The notes beneath the pieces are model-generated. The model was not told where the DNA came from and did not search any database. It saw nothing but the letters and a program-made list of their open reading frames with translations. Shown here piece after piece: positions 17,270 to 26,163 of a DNA stretch of 64,000 nt. Position 1 is the first letter of the stretch, and each line of letters opens with the position of its first letter. The translations under genes and the position numbers were made by a program. The DNA is from Herbihabitans rhizosphaerae (GTDB lineage Bacteria > Actinomycetota > Actinomycetes > Mycobacteriales > Pseudonocardiaceae): the NCBI RefSeq assembly GCF_004216555.1, contig NZ_SGWQ01000009.1, forward strand, positions 124,001 to 188,000, read 5' to 3'.

Positions 17270-18742
17270 CTACGCGGGTACGGGAATCGCCTCGGTGGTC
17301 ACCTTCTGTCGCCGCGGCGCGAGCATCAGCGGCACCGCGATCGCGGCCACCGCGCTGATCACCGCGAGCGACCACAACAGCGTCTGCCACACGCCGGTGA
17401 ACTGGTCGGCGAGCATCGCGCTGTCCGGCCCGGTGACGTGTCCGGCGGCGACCTGCTCGGCCACCGACGCGTCGCCCACCCTGCTGGACAGCAGCGCGAT
17501 CATCAGCGAGCCGATCACCGCCAGCGCCATCGTGTTCGACGTCGCGCGGACCGTGTTCAGCAGGCCGGACGCCATGCCGACCCGCTCCTTGGCCACCATG
17601 CCCATCGCCTGGCCGTCCACCATTCCCATGGTCAGCCCCACGCCGATGCCGATCATGCCGAGCGGGCCGAGCAGTTCGCCCGTGGAGATGCCCGGGTGCA
17701 GCACGGTCAGCCAGGCGTTGCCGCCGGCCACGAACGACAGCGCCACGGTGATCACCACGCGCGGCGCCAGCCCGTGGTTGATCAGCCAGCCGCCGAGCGT
17801 CGGGATCACCAGCACCGGCGCGGTCAGCATCAGCATCGTGACACCGGCCGAGCCAGCCGACACGTGGTTCACGCCCTGCAGGTAGGTCGGCAGGTGCACC
17901 AGCGTGCCGATGAAGCCAACAGCACTCATCGTGCCGGCGATGCACCAGGCGAGAAACCGGCGATCGCGGGCCAGCGCCAGGTCCAGCACCGGACGGGCGG
18001 TGCGCCCCTCGATGATCACGAACGCGACGATCAGCAGCACACCTCCGCCGAGCAGCGCGAGCACGCCGGGATCGGTCCAGCCGAGCTGTGCGCCACGCGT
18101 CACGCCGAACATCACCAGCGCGATCCCGACCACGAAGGTCAGCGCGCCCGGCCAGTCGACCTTGGGCCGCTCGGTGGCACGGGAGTCGGCGATCAGCGTG
18201 GTGCCGACGAGAATCGCGACCCCGGCCACCGCGTAGACCACGAAGGTGGCGCGCCAGCCCATCGCGCCGACCAGCCAGCCGGAGAACGTCGGCCCGACCG
18301 CGATGCCGATGCCCGCGGTGGTGCCCATCGCGGCGAACGCCCTGGTGCGCGCGGCGCCGGTGAACGTGGTGGCGAGCACCGCTCCCCCGGTGCCCATCAC
18401 GCCGGCCGCGCCGAATCCGGACACCACGCGCGCCGCGTCCAGCAGGGCGATGTTCGTGGCGGCGGCGCTGGCCAGCGAGCCGATCGCGTAGATCGCGGCG
18501 CCGTAGCGAAGCAGCCGCCGCCGGCCGAACAGATCGCCGAGCGAGCCGGCGACCAGCATCAGCGACGACGCGGTGAGAAAGTAGCCGGTGACCACCCACT
18601 GCAGCGGCGCGCCGACCGCGTGCAGATCGGTGCCGATCCCGGGCAGCGCCACGGTGGTGCCGGACATGGCCAGCGGGAGGGTCAGGTAGCCGAGCAGGAC
18701 GACGACGAGGGTCACGCGCGGGCTGCTGCGCCGGTTCTCCAT
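17270..18742 (-). CDS. DHA2-family MFS drug/proton antiporter
   Basis: 490 residues with about 14 predicted membrane helices. The motif GSLGDLFGRRRLLRYG (residues about 66-81) is the MFS loop 2-3 signature and the TM5 region is Pro/Gly rich. DHA2 proteins export hydrophobic drugs or metabolites. ATG 18742 is preceded within three bases by an inverted repeat and a TTGACC/GAAGCT promoter, so the transcript is probably leaderless. It lies after a GNAT acetyltransferase and a DUF4262 gene on the same strand. The substrate cannot be inferred. Confidence 0.9.
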   Translation of the reverse strand: MENRRSSPRVTLVVVLLGYLTLPLAMSGTTVALPGIGTDLHAVGAPLQWVVTGYFLTASSLMLVAGSLGDLFGRRRLLRYGAAIYAIGSLASAAATNIALLDAARVVSGFGAAGVMGTGGAVLATTFTGAARTRAFAAMGTTAGIGIAVGPTFSGWLVGAMGWRATFVVYAVAGVAILVGTTLIADSRATERPKVDWPGALTFVVGIALVMFGVTRGAQLGWTDPGVLALLGGGVLLIVAFVIIEGRTARPVLDLALARDRRFLAWCIAGTMSAVGFIGTLVHLPTYLQGVNHVSAGSAGVTMLMLTAPVLVIPTLGGWLINHGLAPRVVITVALSFVAGGNAWLTVLHPGISTGELLGPLGMIGIGVGLTMGMVDGQAMGMVAKERVGMASGLLNTVRATSNTMALAVIGSLMIALLSSRVGDASVAEQVAAGHVTGPDSAMLADQFTGVWQTLLWSLAVISAVAAIAVPLMLAPRRQKVTTEAIPVPA

Positions 18743-18744
18743 GT

Positions 18745-18780
18745 GCTCCAGCTTCGAACCTGGAGCATGGTCGAGGTCAA
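18745..18780 (-). promoter_or_regulatory. Promoter with MerR-like dyads upstream of the exporter
   Basis: On the minus strand TTGACC (18775-18780) is followed after 19 bases by GAAGCT (18750-18755), seven bases before the ATG. The long spacer holds the imperfect dyad ACCTCGACC-AT-GCTCCAGGT, and a second perfect dyad GCTCCAG-8-CTGGAGC (18745-18766) overlaps the -10. Nineteen-base spacers with internal dyads are typical of MerR-family promoters. No merR gene is adjacent. Confidence 0.5.
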
Positions 18781-19265
18781 GTGGCGAGTGATCCAGACGA
18801 CACAGGCTTCTCCATGATCGCGACGGGCACGCCGAGCGCGTCGTGCGCGTTCTTCACGTGGACGTAGCCGGCGCGGCCGTACATCGCGATGTTGGCCGTG
18901 CTGGCCGCGCCGGTGACCAGCCAGATCGTCTCGACGCTGGCGGGCACGGCGGATTCGATGGCGGTCAGCAGCGCTTTGCCGACGCCGCGGCCTTGCATGT
19001 CGGGGGCGACTGCGAACCGGGACACCTCCATGCGGGTGCCTTCGGGGCGGCCGCGGACGCTGCCGACGAGTCTCGGTCCCAGCCACGCTCCGAATGCCAG
19101 GACGGCGTTGGATTCGAGATCAGCGGCCAACTGGTCGGCGGTCTCTTCCAGGGGCGGGATGGTCAGGGTGCCGTTTAGTTTGGCTTCGGCGACGTAGGCG
19201 GCGCGTTGGACGGTGAGGGCTTCGCCGGCATGCTCTGCGGTCAACTGTCCGATGTGGACGGTCAT
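18777..19265 (-). CDS. GNAT-family N-acetyltransferase
   Basis: 162 residues from ATG 19265, which overlaps the upstream gene's stop by four bases. The acetyl-CoA loop is VAPDMQGRGVGKALL (residues about 93-107), followed by the fold's final beta-bulge region AMYGRAGYVHV. The acceptor substrate is unknown; relatives modify small molecules, antibiotics or protein N-termini. It is translationally coupled to the DUF4262 gene. The exporter's -35 element overlaps its last codons. Confidence 0.88.
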   Translation of the reverse strand: MTVHIGQLTAEHAGEALTVQRAAYVAEAKLNGTLTIPPLEETADQLAADLESNAVLAFGAWLGPRLVGSVRGRPEGTRMEVSRFAVAPDMQGRGVGKALLTAIESAVPASVETIWLVTGAASTANIAMYGRAGYVHVKNAHDALGVPVAIMEKPVSSGSLAT

Positions 19266-19774
19266 GGGCCGTTCACGCCGGGCGTCCAGCTTTCTGGGGC
19301 GCCGGAGTCGGTGAGGATCGGCTGCCAGTCGGCGAAGCCTTCGGGGGCGTCGGCGTTCCAGGGCCACTGGCCTTCTGGGGTGGGGACGATGAGTTGGACG
19401 GCGGGGAAGTCGCCGGTGCGGTAGATGAGGAAGGCGCTGCCGAGGAACTCGGGGTAGTGGCCCTTGTGGACGCGTTCGACGGTGACGGGGACGCCGTCGA
19501 AGAAGTCGTCGTAGAGCTGGCCCGGGACGAAGCGGCGGCCGGCTCGGGCTTGTTCGACGTAGGCGTTGACCAGGACGGGGCCCATGTCTTTGGGGAGGCC
19601 GATGACGACTGCTTCGGGGACGCCGAAGCGGCGCCAGGCTCCTACGGTGAAGGTGTAGGGGGCGCCGTGCTGGTCAGGGGGTACCTCGACGACGGCGTTG
19701 CCGTGCTGGTCGGCTTCCGCGAGTAACCACGCGCGCAGGGCCGTGTCTTGCTCCGTCAGTCCTTCGATCGACAC
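19262..19774 (-). CDS. DUF4262 domain protein
   Basis: 170 residues from GTG 19774. The segments YTFTVGAWRRFGVPEAVVIG and FLGSAFLIYRTGDFPAVQLI followed by P, plus WPWNADAPEGFADWQP near the end, are typical of DUF4262, a common actinobacterial family without known activity. It forms a two-gene unit with the GNAT gene through an ATGA overlap. No signal peptide or membrane segment is present. Confidence 0.85.
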   Translation of the reverse strand: MSIEGLTEQDTALRAWLLAEADQHGNAVVEVPPDQHGAPYTFTVGAWRRFGVPEAVVIGLPKDMGPVLVNAYVEQARAGRRFVPGQLYDDFFDGVPVTVERVHKGHYPEFLGSAFLIYRTGDFPAVQLIVPTPEGQWPWNADAPEGFADWQPILTDSGAPESWTPGVNGP

Positions 19775-19866
19775 GCGCCAACTCTAGGTTGTTCGTGCTG
19801 CTGGGTGAAGTCTTCGTGTCGGGTGGCACTTGGGGTGTGGCGGCGCGGAATTGTGCGGGCCGATTC

Positions 19867-19941
19867 TCACAAGTCAAGGGCGCCTACGGCGTCGGCTTCG
19901 CCGACTCGGCCCCAGGGGGGGGCCGAGCCCTGGACTTGTGA
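19867..19941. repeat. Long imperfect hairpin 5' of the 13E12-family gene
   Basis: Outer arms TCACAAGTC (19867-19875) and GACTTGTGA (19933-19941) pair perfectly, with AGGGC/GCCCT and CTCGGCCCC/GGGGCCGAG nested inside. The G-run of eight in the loop is unusual. It fills the gap between two divergent genes. Confidence 0.6.
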
Positions 19942-19954
19942 GCCTCGATCGGCC

Positions 19955-20027
19955 CTAAAAGGCTGGCGCTACGGGCAGGCTCCGCCTGCCTTTTGCCCGT
20001 ACCGCGCCGCCACCTTGCTCCTTTTAG
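19955..20027. repeat. Nested inverted repeat, MITE- or REP-like
   Basis: Outer arms CTAAAAGG (19955-19962) and CCTTTTAG (20020-20027) enclose TACGGGC/GCCCGTA and the inner stem GGCAGGC-TCC-GCCTGCC. The 73-base unit resembles a short non-autonomous palindromic element. It sits 40 bases before the DUF222-HNH start. Confidence 0.5.
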
Positions 20028-20068
20028 TTCACCCCACAGTGGTCGGTCGAATTGGGTAGAATACAAGT

Positions 20069-21250
20069 ATGAGGGGACAGCAACTAATCGACGAGCTACG
20101 GGCTCGCGAAATCCACATTCGACAACTCGAATACGAGCGACTTCAACTCGTTCACGAAATCGATGAGCTAGGCCTCGCGAAAGAAATGGGGGCCTACTCC
20201 ACGGCATCGTTTTTGCGGGACACGGTGCGGATCACACCCGCAGACGCACGCAGGCGAGTCGCGGACGCGAACGCGTTGTTCGGCTCCATCACGCTCACCG
20301 GCCAACCCATCGAACCGCAGCTACCAGTGGCGGCGAAAGCGCTCGCCGCTGGGGCGATCAGCCGCGACCACGTACAGGTCGTGCGCACCACAATCGACAA
20401 ACTTCCGGTCGAGCATCACGCAGACGTCGAACAACTCCTTGTGGAGGAAGCCACACGGTTTGAGCCGGTGACACTCGGCAAGATCGCCACCCGAACCCGC
20501 GCCCACCTGCAACCTGAACACGTTGTCCTGGAAGAACAAGCAGCCCGCAAGCGCATGGAATTCTCCATGATCGAAGACATCGACGGGACGATCCTGCTGC
20601 GCGGGCGACTCTCGCCCGAGTGCGCCGAAGTCCTCAAGGCGGCCCTCTCCCCGCTGGCGAAACCCGCAGGCAAAGACGACGACCGATCCGCCGCCCGCAG
20701 GTGGGCCGACGCACTCATCGAACTCGCCCACCGCATCCTCAACTCCGACACACTCCCGCAAGACGGCGGGCGGCGACCGCACCTCGCCATCACGATTTCC
20801 TACGAACAACTCCGCGACCAAATCGGCCTCGGCCGAGGTGACTTCGGTGCGTTCATCACCCCACAAACCATTCGGCAGATCGCCTGCGATGCAGGCATCA
20901 CACCCATCGTGCTGAACAGCGAAGGGCAACCCCTTGATGTGGGGCGCGAACAACGACTCGTCACACAACACATCCGAGCCGCACTCATCGCCAGGGATAA
21001 GGGCTGCTCATTTCCTGGTTGTGATCGGCCGCCAGAGTGGACCGACGCACACCACATCATCCCGTGGATCGAAGGCGGAATAACTTCGGCAGAACTCATG
21101 ACCTTGCTCTGCCGATACCACCACACGACAATTCACGAACAAGACTGGGAAATCGTCATGCGCAACGGCATCCCGTACTACATTCCGCCCGCGTGGGTCG
21201 ATCCGGCACGCAAAGCCATCCGCAACACCATGCACGTCGGCGTCGCCTGA
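20069..21250 (+). CDS. 13E12-family DUF222 / HNH endonuclease-like protein
   Basis: 393 residues from ATG 20069; TAGAAT lies six bases upstream, so translation is probably leaderless. The DUF222 region (about 20-300) is followed by an HNH motif, CSFPGCDRPPEWTDAHHIIPW (Cys...Cys, DAHHI) with LCRYHHTTIHEQDW completing the metal site. This is the multicopy 13E12 repeat family of mycobacteria and relatives, thought to be mobile; activity is unproven. Its codon use contains more A-ending codons than its neighbours, which fits transfer. It interrupts the interval between the DUF4262 unit and yebC. Confidence 0.9.
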   Translation: MRGQQLIDELRAREIHIRQLEYERLQLVHEIDELGLAKEMGAYSTASFLRDTVRITPADARRRVADANALFGSITLTGQPIEPQLPVAAKALAAGAISRDHVQVVRTTIDKLPVEHHADVEQLLVEEATRFEPVTLGKIATRTRAHLQPEHVVLEEQAARKRMEFSMIEDIDGTILLRGRLSPECAEVLKAALSPLAKPAGKDDDRSAARRWADALIELAHRILNSDTLPQDGGRRPHLAITISYEQLRDQIGLGRGDFGAFITPQTIRQIACDAGITPIVLNSEGQPLDVGREQRLVTQHIRAALIARDKGCSFPGCDRPPEWTDAHHIIPWIEGGITSAELMTLLCRYHHTTIHEQDWEIVMRNGIPYYIPPAWVDPARKAIRNTMHVGVA

Positions 21251-21259
21251 CAGAACAGG

Positions 21260-22009
21260 TCAGACGACCTCGGCCATGACCTCGTCGGGCACGTCGAAGT
21301 TGGCGTACACGTTCTGCACGTCGTCGGAGTCCTCGAGCGCGTCGATCAGCTTGAAGACCTTGCGCGCGCCGTCCGCGTCAACCGACACGGTCATCGTGGG
21401 CACCATGCTGGCCTCGGCCGACTCGTAGTCGTACCCGGCTTCCTGCAGCGCCTTGCGCACGGCCACCAGGTCGGTCGGCTCGGACACGATCTCGAAGTTC
21501 TCGCCGAGGTCGTTGACCTCCTCCGCGCCCGCATCGAGCACAGCCATGAGCACGTCGTCTTCGGTCAGCTCGCCCTTGGGGACGATCACGACGCCCTTGA
21601 GGTTGAACATGTACGACACGGAACCCAAGTCAGCGAGCGAACCGCCGTTGCGGGTCATCGCGGTGCGCACCTCGGTCGCCGCGCGGTTGCGGTTGTCCGT
21701 CAGACATTCGATCAGCACGGCGACACCGCCGGGGCCGTAGCCCTCGTACATGATCGTCTGGTAGTCGGCGCCGCCCGCCTCTTCACCGGAACCACGCTTG
21801 CGGGCGCGCTCGATGTTGTCGTTCGGGACGGAGCTCTTCTTCGCCTTCTGGATCGCGTCGTACAGCGTCGGATTACCGTCCGGGTCACCGCCACCGGTGC
21901 GCGCGGCCACCTCGACGTTCTTGATCAGCTTCGCGAAAAGCTTGCCACGCTTGGCATCCAGGGCGGCCTTCTTGTGTTTCGTGGTGGCCCACTTTGAATG
22001 GCCGCTCAT
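21260..22009 (-). CDS. yebC: YebC/PmpR-family regulatory protein
   Basis: 249 residues from ATG 22009 with GGAGGAG five bases upstream. [20 protein letters not shown] is the invariant YebC N-terminus and the length is standard. Members bind DNA as regulators, and recent work also links the family to translation at proline stretches. It overlaps pdxT by ATGA. The order pdxT-yebC-ruvC is conserved in actinobacteria; here the 13E12 gene and other accessory genes lie between yebC and ruvC. Confidence 0.96.
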   Translation of the reverse strand: MSGHSKWATTKHKKAALDAKRGKLFAKLIKNVEVAARTGGGDPDGNPTLYDAIQKAKKSSVPNDNIERARKRGSGEEAGGADYQTIMYEGYGPGGVAVLIECLTDNRNRAATEVRTAMTRNGGSLADLGSVSYMFNLKGVVIVPKGELTEDDVLMAVLDAGAEEVNDLGENFEIVSEPTDLVAVRKALQEAGYDYESAEASMVPTMTVSVDADGARKVFKLIDALEDSDDVQNVYANFDVPDEVMAEVV

Positions 22010-22620
22010 TTCTCCTCCGTCACCATCTCAACGAACAGTCGGTGTACCCGGGTATCGCCCGTGAGCTCCGGGTGGAACGCGGTGGCGAGCACGCGCCCCT
22101 GCCGAACCGCGACGATCCTACCGGCGGCCGCTCCGGCGTTCGGAGTATCCGGCACCGTCGCCAACACCTCGACATCACCAGCCACCGACTCCACCCACGG
22201 CGCGCGAATAAACACAGCGTGCACCGGACCGTCCAACTCCTTGAACGGCAGGTCCTCTTCGAACGAATCCACCTGCCTGCCGAACGCGTTGCGCCGCACG
22301 ATCGCGTCCAGGCCGCCGATCTGGTGCTGGTCAGGCCGCCCGTCCAGCACCTTGTTGGCCAGCAGGATCATCCCCGCACACGAACCGTAGGCGGGCATTC
22401 CGTCGGAAATCCGCTCGCGCAGGGGCTCCAGCATCTCGAAGATTTCCAGCAATCGGGACATGGTGGTGGACTCGCCGCCGGGCAGCACCAGGCCGTCCAC
22501 CTCGGCCAACTCCGCGTGCCTGCGCACCGCGACCGCACGCGCACCGCTCGCCTCCAGCGCGGCCAGGTGCTCGCGCACATCGCCCTGCAGCGCGAGAACG
22601 CCGATCAACGGACCCGACAC
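22006..22620 (-). CDS. pdxT: Pyridoxal 5'-phosphate synthase glutaminase subunit PdxT
   Basis: 204 residues from GTG 22620; AAAGGTG lies upstream. It has the type-I glutaminase motifs: LPGGESTTM, the nucleophile in YGSCAGMI and the FHPELT His/Glu pair. PdxT releases ammonia from glutamine for PdxS, which assembles pyridoxal phosphate from ribose 5-phosphate and glyceraldehyde 3-phosphate. In most actinobacteria pdxS is directly upstream; here it lies 8.4 kb away with the same orientation. Confidence 0.96.
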   Translation of the reverse strand: MSGPLIGVLALQGDVREHLAALEASGARAVAVRRHAELAEVDGLVLPGGESTTMSRLLEIFEMLEPLRERISDGMPAYGSCAGMILLANKVLDGRPDQHQIGGLDAIVRRNAFGRQVDSFEEDLPFKELDGPVHAVFIRAPWVESVAGDVEVLATVPDTPNAGAAAGRIVAVRQGRVLATAFHPELTGDTRVHRLFVEMVTEEK

Positions 22621-22741
22621 CGGTCACCTTTCGTGATACACCCAGGTCACCGAGCCTAGTGCCCCGGCCCGCACGGGAAGACGGCCACCTCGTTCACGAT
22701 CTGGTCACCGGGTGGCCACCTCCCACGTCTAGCGTCCGCCC

Positions 22742-24034
22742 GTGCGCCTTCGCCTTCTCGCCATCCCCGTCGCCCTGGCCTCCGTCGCCGCGCTGATCGC
22801 GGTCAACGGCGCGTCCGCCAAGCCCGACAGCACCGTCTCGCTGGCCACGCTGCCGGACATCCCACTGTCCGAGTTCCAGGGCTCGATCGCCGACGACCGA
22901 AACATCGACCTCGGCGGCATCGGCAGCGACATCTACCCCGCCCATCGCCACGGCGAGTTCTGGACGGTCACCGACCGCGGCCCCAACGGGCAGATCGAAG
23001 TCTCCGGCAAGAAACGGCGCACCTTCCCGCTGCCGATGTTCGACCCGGCGATCGTGCGGGTGCGCGTCGACGGCAAGTCGGTACAGCCGGTCGAGTCGAT
23101 CCCGATCCGCACCACGGCCGGCGAGCCGGTCACCGGCCTGCCCAACCAGAAGGGCCACGACGAGGCGCCGTACACCTACGACGCCTCCACCCCGCTCCCC
23201 TACAACGTCAACGGGATCGACCCCGAGGGACTCGTGGTCGCGCGGGACGGCTCGTTCTGGCTCGCCGAGGAGTACAGCCCGTCCATCCTGCATGTCGGGC
23301 GGGACGGCCGGGTGCTGGCGCGCTTCGTGCCGAAGGGCCTCGGGCTCACCGGCACCGGCTACCCCGTGATCGAGTCGCTGCCGGGAATCCTGTTGGCGCG
23401 CAAGCAGAATCGCGGCTTCGAGGGCCTGGCGATCTCACCGGACGGCGGCACGCTGTTCGCCGCGGTGCAGAGCCCGCTGTCCAACCCGGACAAGGACACC
23501 GGCGAGAAGTCCCGCACCGTGCGGTTCCTCGCGGTGTCCACAGTGGACGGTCGGGCCACGGCCGAGTACGTCTTCCGGATGGAGGACGTCACCACGTTCG
23601 ACCCGTCCGCCAAGGGCAAGCAGGACGAGATGAAGATCTCCGGCCTGGTGGCGCTCGACCGCGACCGGCTGCTGGTCGACCAGCGCACCGACAAGGTGGC
23701 CAAGGTCTACGTCGCCGACCTCGCCGGCGCGACCGACGTGCTCGGCTCCCGCCACGACGACCCGAAGACCAGCCCGAGCCTGGAGTCACTCCCCGACCCG
23801 GCCGCTGCCGGGATCACCGCCGCCCGATCGTCGCTGCTGATCGACCTGACCGCGATCCCCGGCATCCCCGGCAAGATCGAGGGCATCGCGTTGCGTGGCA
23901 CCGAGCTGATCGTGGCGTCGGACAACGACTTCGGCATGACCGACGGCCCGGACGCCTTCGACGAGCACGGCCGGCTGCACGACAGCGGCGCGGAGACCGT
24001 GTTCGCCACGATCGGCCTGCGGCACCGCCCCTGA
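22742..24034 (+). CDS. Exported esterase-like phytase-domain protein
   Basis: 430 residues from GTG 22742. Residues 1-26 form a Sec signal (ALASVAALIAVNGASA). The rest is a beta-propeller-like phytase-like domain, with FWTVTDRGPNG near residue 76, NGIDPEGLVVARDGSFWLAE and GFEGLAISPDGGTLFAAVQS as blade signatures. Homologues are annotated esterase-like activity of phytase, but substrate is unproven. TAGCGT lies six bases before the start with no ribosome site, so it is probably leaderless. It contains one copy of the GTCCACAGTGGAC palindrome at 23536-23548. Confidence 0.87.
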   Translation: MRLRLLAIPVALASVAALIAVNGASAKPDSTVSLATLPDIPLSEFQGSIADDRNIDLGGIGSDIYPAHRHGEFWTVTDRGPNGQIEVSGKKRRTFPLPMFDPAIVRVRVDGKSVQPVESIPIRTTAGEPVTGLPNQKGHDEAPYTYDASTPLPYNVNGIDPEGLVVARDGSFWLAEEYSPSILHVGRDGRVLARFVPKGLGLTGTGYPVIESLPGILLARKQNRGFEGLAISPDGGTLFAAVQSPLSNPDKDTGEKSRTVRFLAVSTVDGRATAEYVFRMEDVTTFDPSAKGKQDEMKISGLVALDRDRLLVDQRTDKVAKVYVADLAGATDVLGSRHDDPKTSPSLESLPDPAAAGITAARSSLLIDLTAIPGIPGKIEGIALRGTELIVASDNDFGMTDGPDAFDEHGRLHDSGAETVFATIGLRHRP

Positions 24035-24142
24035 GCGCCGATCACCGGGATCGAGCCCGCCGAATCCAGCCGCCCTGGGCGGGATTTAGCCCGCTGAATC
24101 ACCTTTTCGCGTTTGTCAAGCGATTTCTTCGACGGGGATTGG

Positions 24143-25309
24143 CTAGCTCGCCGCGGTCAGCGCGTCGTCCAGGTCGGTCCACAGGTCGTCGAGATCCTCA
24201 AGACCGACCGACAGCCGCAGCAGGTTCTCCGGCACACCGCAGGCCTGCCGATCCGCGCTGGCCACCAGCCGGTGGGTCAGCGCGGCGGGGTGCTCGATCA
24301 GCGTGTCCACCGAACCGAGGCTGACCGCCGGCGTGATCAGGCTCAGCTTGCCGACCACCACGTTCGGGTCCGCGAGCGTCTCGAACGCGAGCATCGCGCC
24401 CGGCCCGCGCATCTGGGTGCCGAGCAGGCCGTGCGGGTCGGCGCCGGGCAGACCCGGGTACCGCACGGCGGCGATCGCGGGGTGCTCGACGAGCCGAGCG
24501 GCCAGCACGGCCGCCGTCTCCTGCGCGGCACGCACCCGCAACGGCAGCGTGGCGAGCCCGCGGTGCAGCAGGTAGCCGCCGAGCGGGTGCAGCACCGCGC
24601 CGGTGAGGATGCGCACCTGGCGCAGCGGCCCGGCCAGCCCCTCGGCACACGCGACGACGCCCCCCAGAACGTCGCCGTGCCCACCGAGGTACTTGGTGCC
24701 GGAGTGCAGCACGTAGGCCACGCCCGCGTCGGCCGGGTTCTGCAGCACGGGCGTGGCGAACGTGTTGTCCACGAGCACCGGCACGTCACCCGCCGCGCAC
24801 ACCACGGCGGCGATGTCGATCAGGTCCAGGTTCGGGTTGGCCGGCGTCTCGATCACCACGAGTCCGGTCTCCGGCGTGATCGCGTCCGCCACCTCCGAAG
24901 CGTCCACATAGGACACCGTGGTGCCGAGCAAACCGGTGGACAGCAAGTGATCCGTGCCGCCGTACAGCGGACGCACGGCCACCACGTGCGACCGTCCACT
25001 GAGGACACACGCGGCCTGGATCACCGCGGTGACGGCCGCCATCCCGCTGCCGAACGCGACCGCCGACTCGGCGTGCTCCAACTCGGCGAGCGCGGTCTCG
25101 AACCGCGCCACGGTCGGGTTGCGCACCCGTGCGTACACCGGCGAGGCGGCCTCGATGGCACCCTCGGCCAGCTCGCCGAGCGCGGCGCCGCCCGCGGCCT
25201 GATCGGGCAGCGGGTACGTGGTCGACAGGTCGATCGGCGGGGCGTGCACTCCCAGGTCCGCGAGATCCGCGCGGCCACCGTGCACGGCCTGTGTACGCAA
25301 TCCAGTCAT
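24143..25309 (-). CDS. Cystathionine gamma-lyase/synthase-family PLP enzyme
   Basis: 388 residues from ATG 25309. The PLP lysine is in HSGTKYLGGHGD (about residue 200); the Tyr/Arg phosphate contacts are in SPVYARVRNPT and GSGMAAVTA. The gamma family of Met/Cys enzymes includes cystathionine synthase, cystathionine lyase and methionine gamma-lyase; sequence alone does not settle which. A divergent Lrp/AsnC gene starts 74 bases away, a common arrangement when the regulator controls amino-acid breakdown. This makes a catabolic lyase somewhat more likely than a biosynthetic enzyme (inference). Confidence 0.87.
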   Translation of the reverse strand: MTGLRTQAVHGGRADLADLGVHAPPIDLSTTYPLPDQAAGGAALGELAEGAIEAASPVYARVRNPTVARFETALAELEHAESAVAFGSGMAAVTAVIQAACVLSGRSHVVAVRPLYGGTDHLLSTGLLGTTVSYVDASEVADAITPETGLVVIETPANPNLDLIDIAAVVCAAGDVPVLVDNTFATPVLQNPADAGVAYVLHSGTKYLGGHGDVLGGVVACAEGLAGPLRQVRILTGAVLHPLGGYLLHRGLATLPLRVRAAQETAAVLAARLVEHPAIAAVRYPGLPGADPHGLLGTQMRGPGAMLAFETLADPNVVVGKLSLITPAVSLGSVDTLIEHPAALTHRLVASADRQACGVPENLLRLSVGLEDLDDLWTDLDDALTAAS

Positions 25310-25383
25310 AGGGCCAGATCGTGCATCATCGACGGCGGATACGGTGGAGGCTCGAACAATCTTCGGCAGACGAGGAGAACACC

Positions 25384-25854
25384 GTGTTCGATGCGATCGA
25401 CGCCGCGATCGTGCGAGAGCTGCAGAACGATGCTCGGCTGCCCAACAAGGATCTCGCCGCCCGCGTCAACGTCGCCCCGTCGACCTGCCTGGTACGCGTG
25501 CGCGCACTGCGCGAGCGCGGCGTGATCACCGGCTGCCACGCCGAGGTGGACCTCGGCGCACTCGGCCGCCCGCTGCAGGCGATCGTCGCGGTGCGGATCC
25601 GCCCGCACACCCGGGCGGTCGTGCGCCGCTTCGGCGACTACGTGCTGTCCCTGCCGGAGACCATCGCGGCGTCCAATGTCGCCGGTCCGGACGACTTCCT
25701 GGTGCACGTGGCGGTGACCGACGCCGCCCACCTGCAACAGCTGCTGCTCGATGGGTTCACCACCCGCAAGGAGGTGGCCGAGCTGCACACGAACCTGCTG
25801 TTCGACCACCGTCGCAAGCACGAGGTGCCGCCCACCGCCGAGGTGATCAGCTGA
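25384..25854 (+). CDS. Lrp/AsnC-family transcriptional regulator
   Basis: 156 residues. GTG 25384 is chosen because GAGGAG lies six bases upstream and FDAIDAAIVRELQNDARLPN is a canonical Lrp start; an ATG at 25321 is a spurious extension. The HTH (residues about 20-42, NKDLAARVNVAPSTCLVRVR) is followed by the ligand-sensing RAM domain. It faces the gamma-family PLP lyase and probably controls it in response to an amino acid. Its stop abuts the azlD stop on the other strand. Confidence 0.92.
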   Translation: MFDAIDAAIVRELQNDARLPNKDLAARVNVAPSTCLVRVRALRERGVITGCHAEVDLGALGRPLQAIVAVRIRPHTRAVVRRFGDYVLSLPETIAASNVAGPDDFLVHVAVTDAAHLQQLLLDGFTTRKEVAELHTNLLFDHRRKHEVPPTAEVIS

Positions 25855-26163
25855 TCACGGCACGCCGGCCAGCCGCAGCAGTGCGGCGGTGACGGCCGCG
25901 GCGACCACCACGACCACGAACGGCGCGCGCCGCCAGGCGAGCACCCCGCCGACGAGAACACCGGCCGGCAGCGCCCAGCCGGCGAAGTGCTGCCCGTCGA
26001 TCAGGGCGGCGGTGGCGACCAGCGCGACCAGCAGCACGGTCGCCGCGTCGGACACGTACTCGCGCACCCGGTCGGACAGCGTGATCTTGTCGCGCAGCAG
26101 CGGGCCGGCGAGCCGGAACCCGTAGGTGCCCGCGGCGAGCACGAGAATCGCGACCAGGTTCAT
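25855..26163 (-). CDS. azlD: AzlD-family branched-chain amino-acid exporter small subunit
   Basis: 102 residues from ATG 26163, overlapping azlC by four bases. Four hydrophobic segments, with AGTYGFRLAGPLL near the N-terminus typical of AzlD. AzlCD exports branched-chain amino acids or analogues and belongs to the LIV-E family. A much longer in-frame ORF upstream is only a shadow of azlC. Convergent with the lrp gene. Confidence 0.9.
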   Translation of the reverse strand: MNLVAILVLAAGTYGFRLAGPLLRDKITLSDRVREYVSDAATVLLVALVATAALIDGQHFAGWALPAGVLVGGVLAWRRAPFVVVVVAAAVTAALLRLAGVP

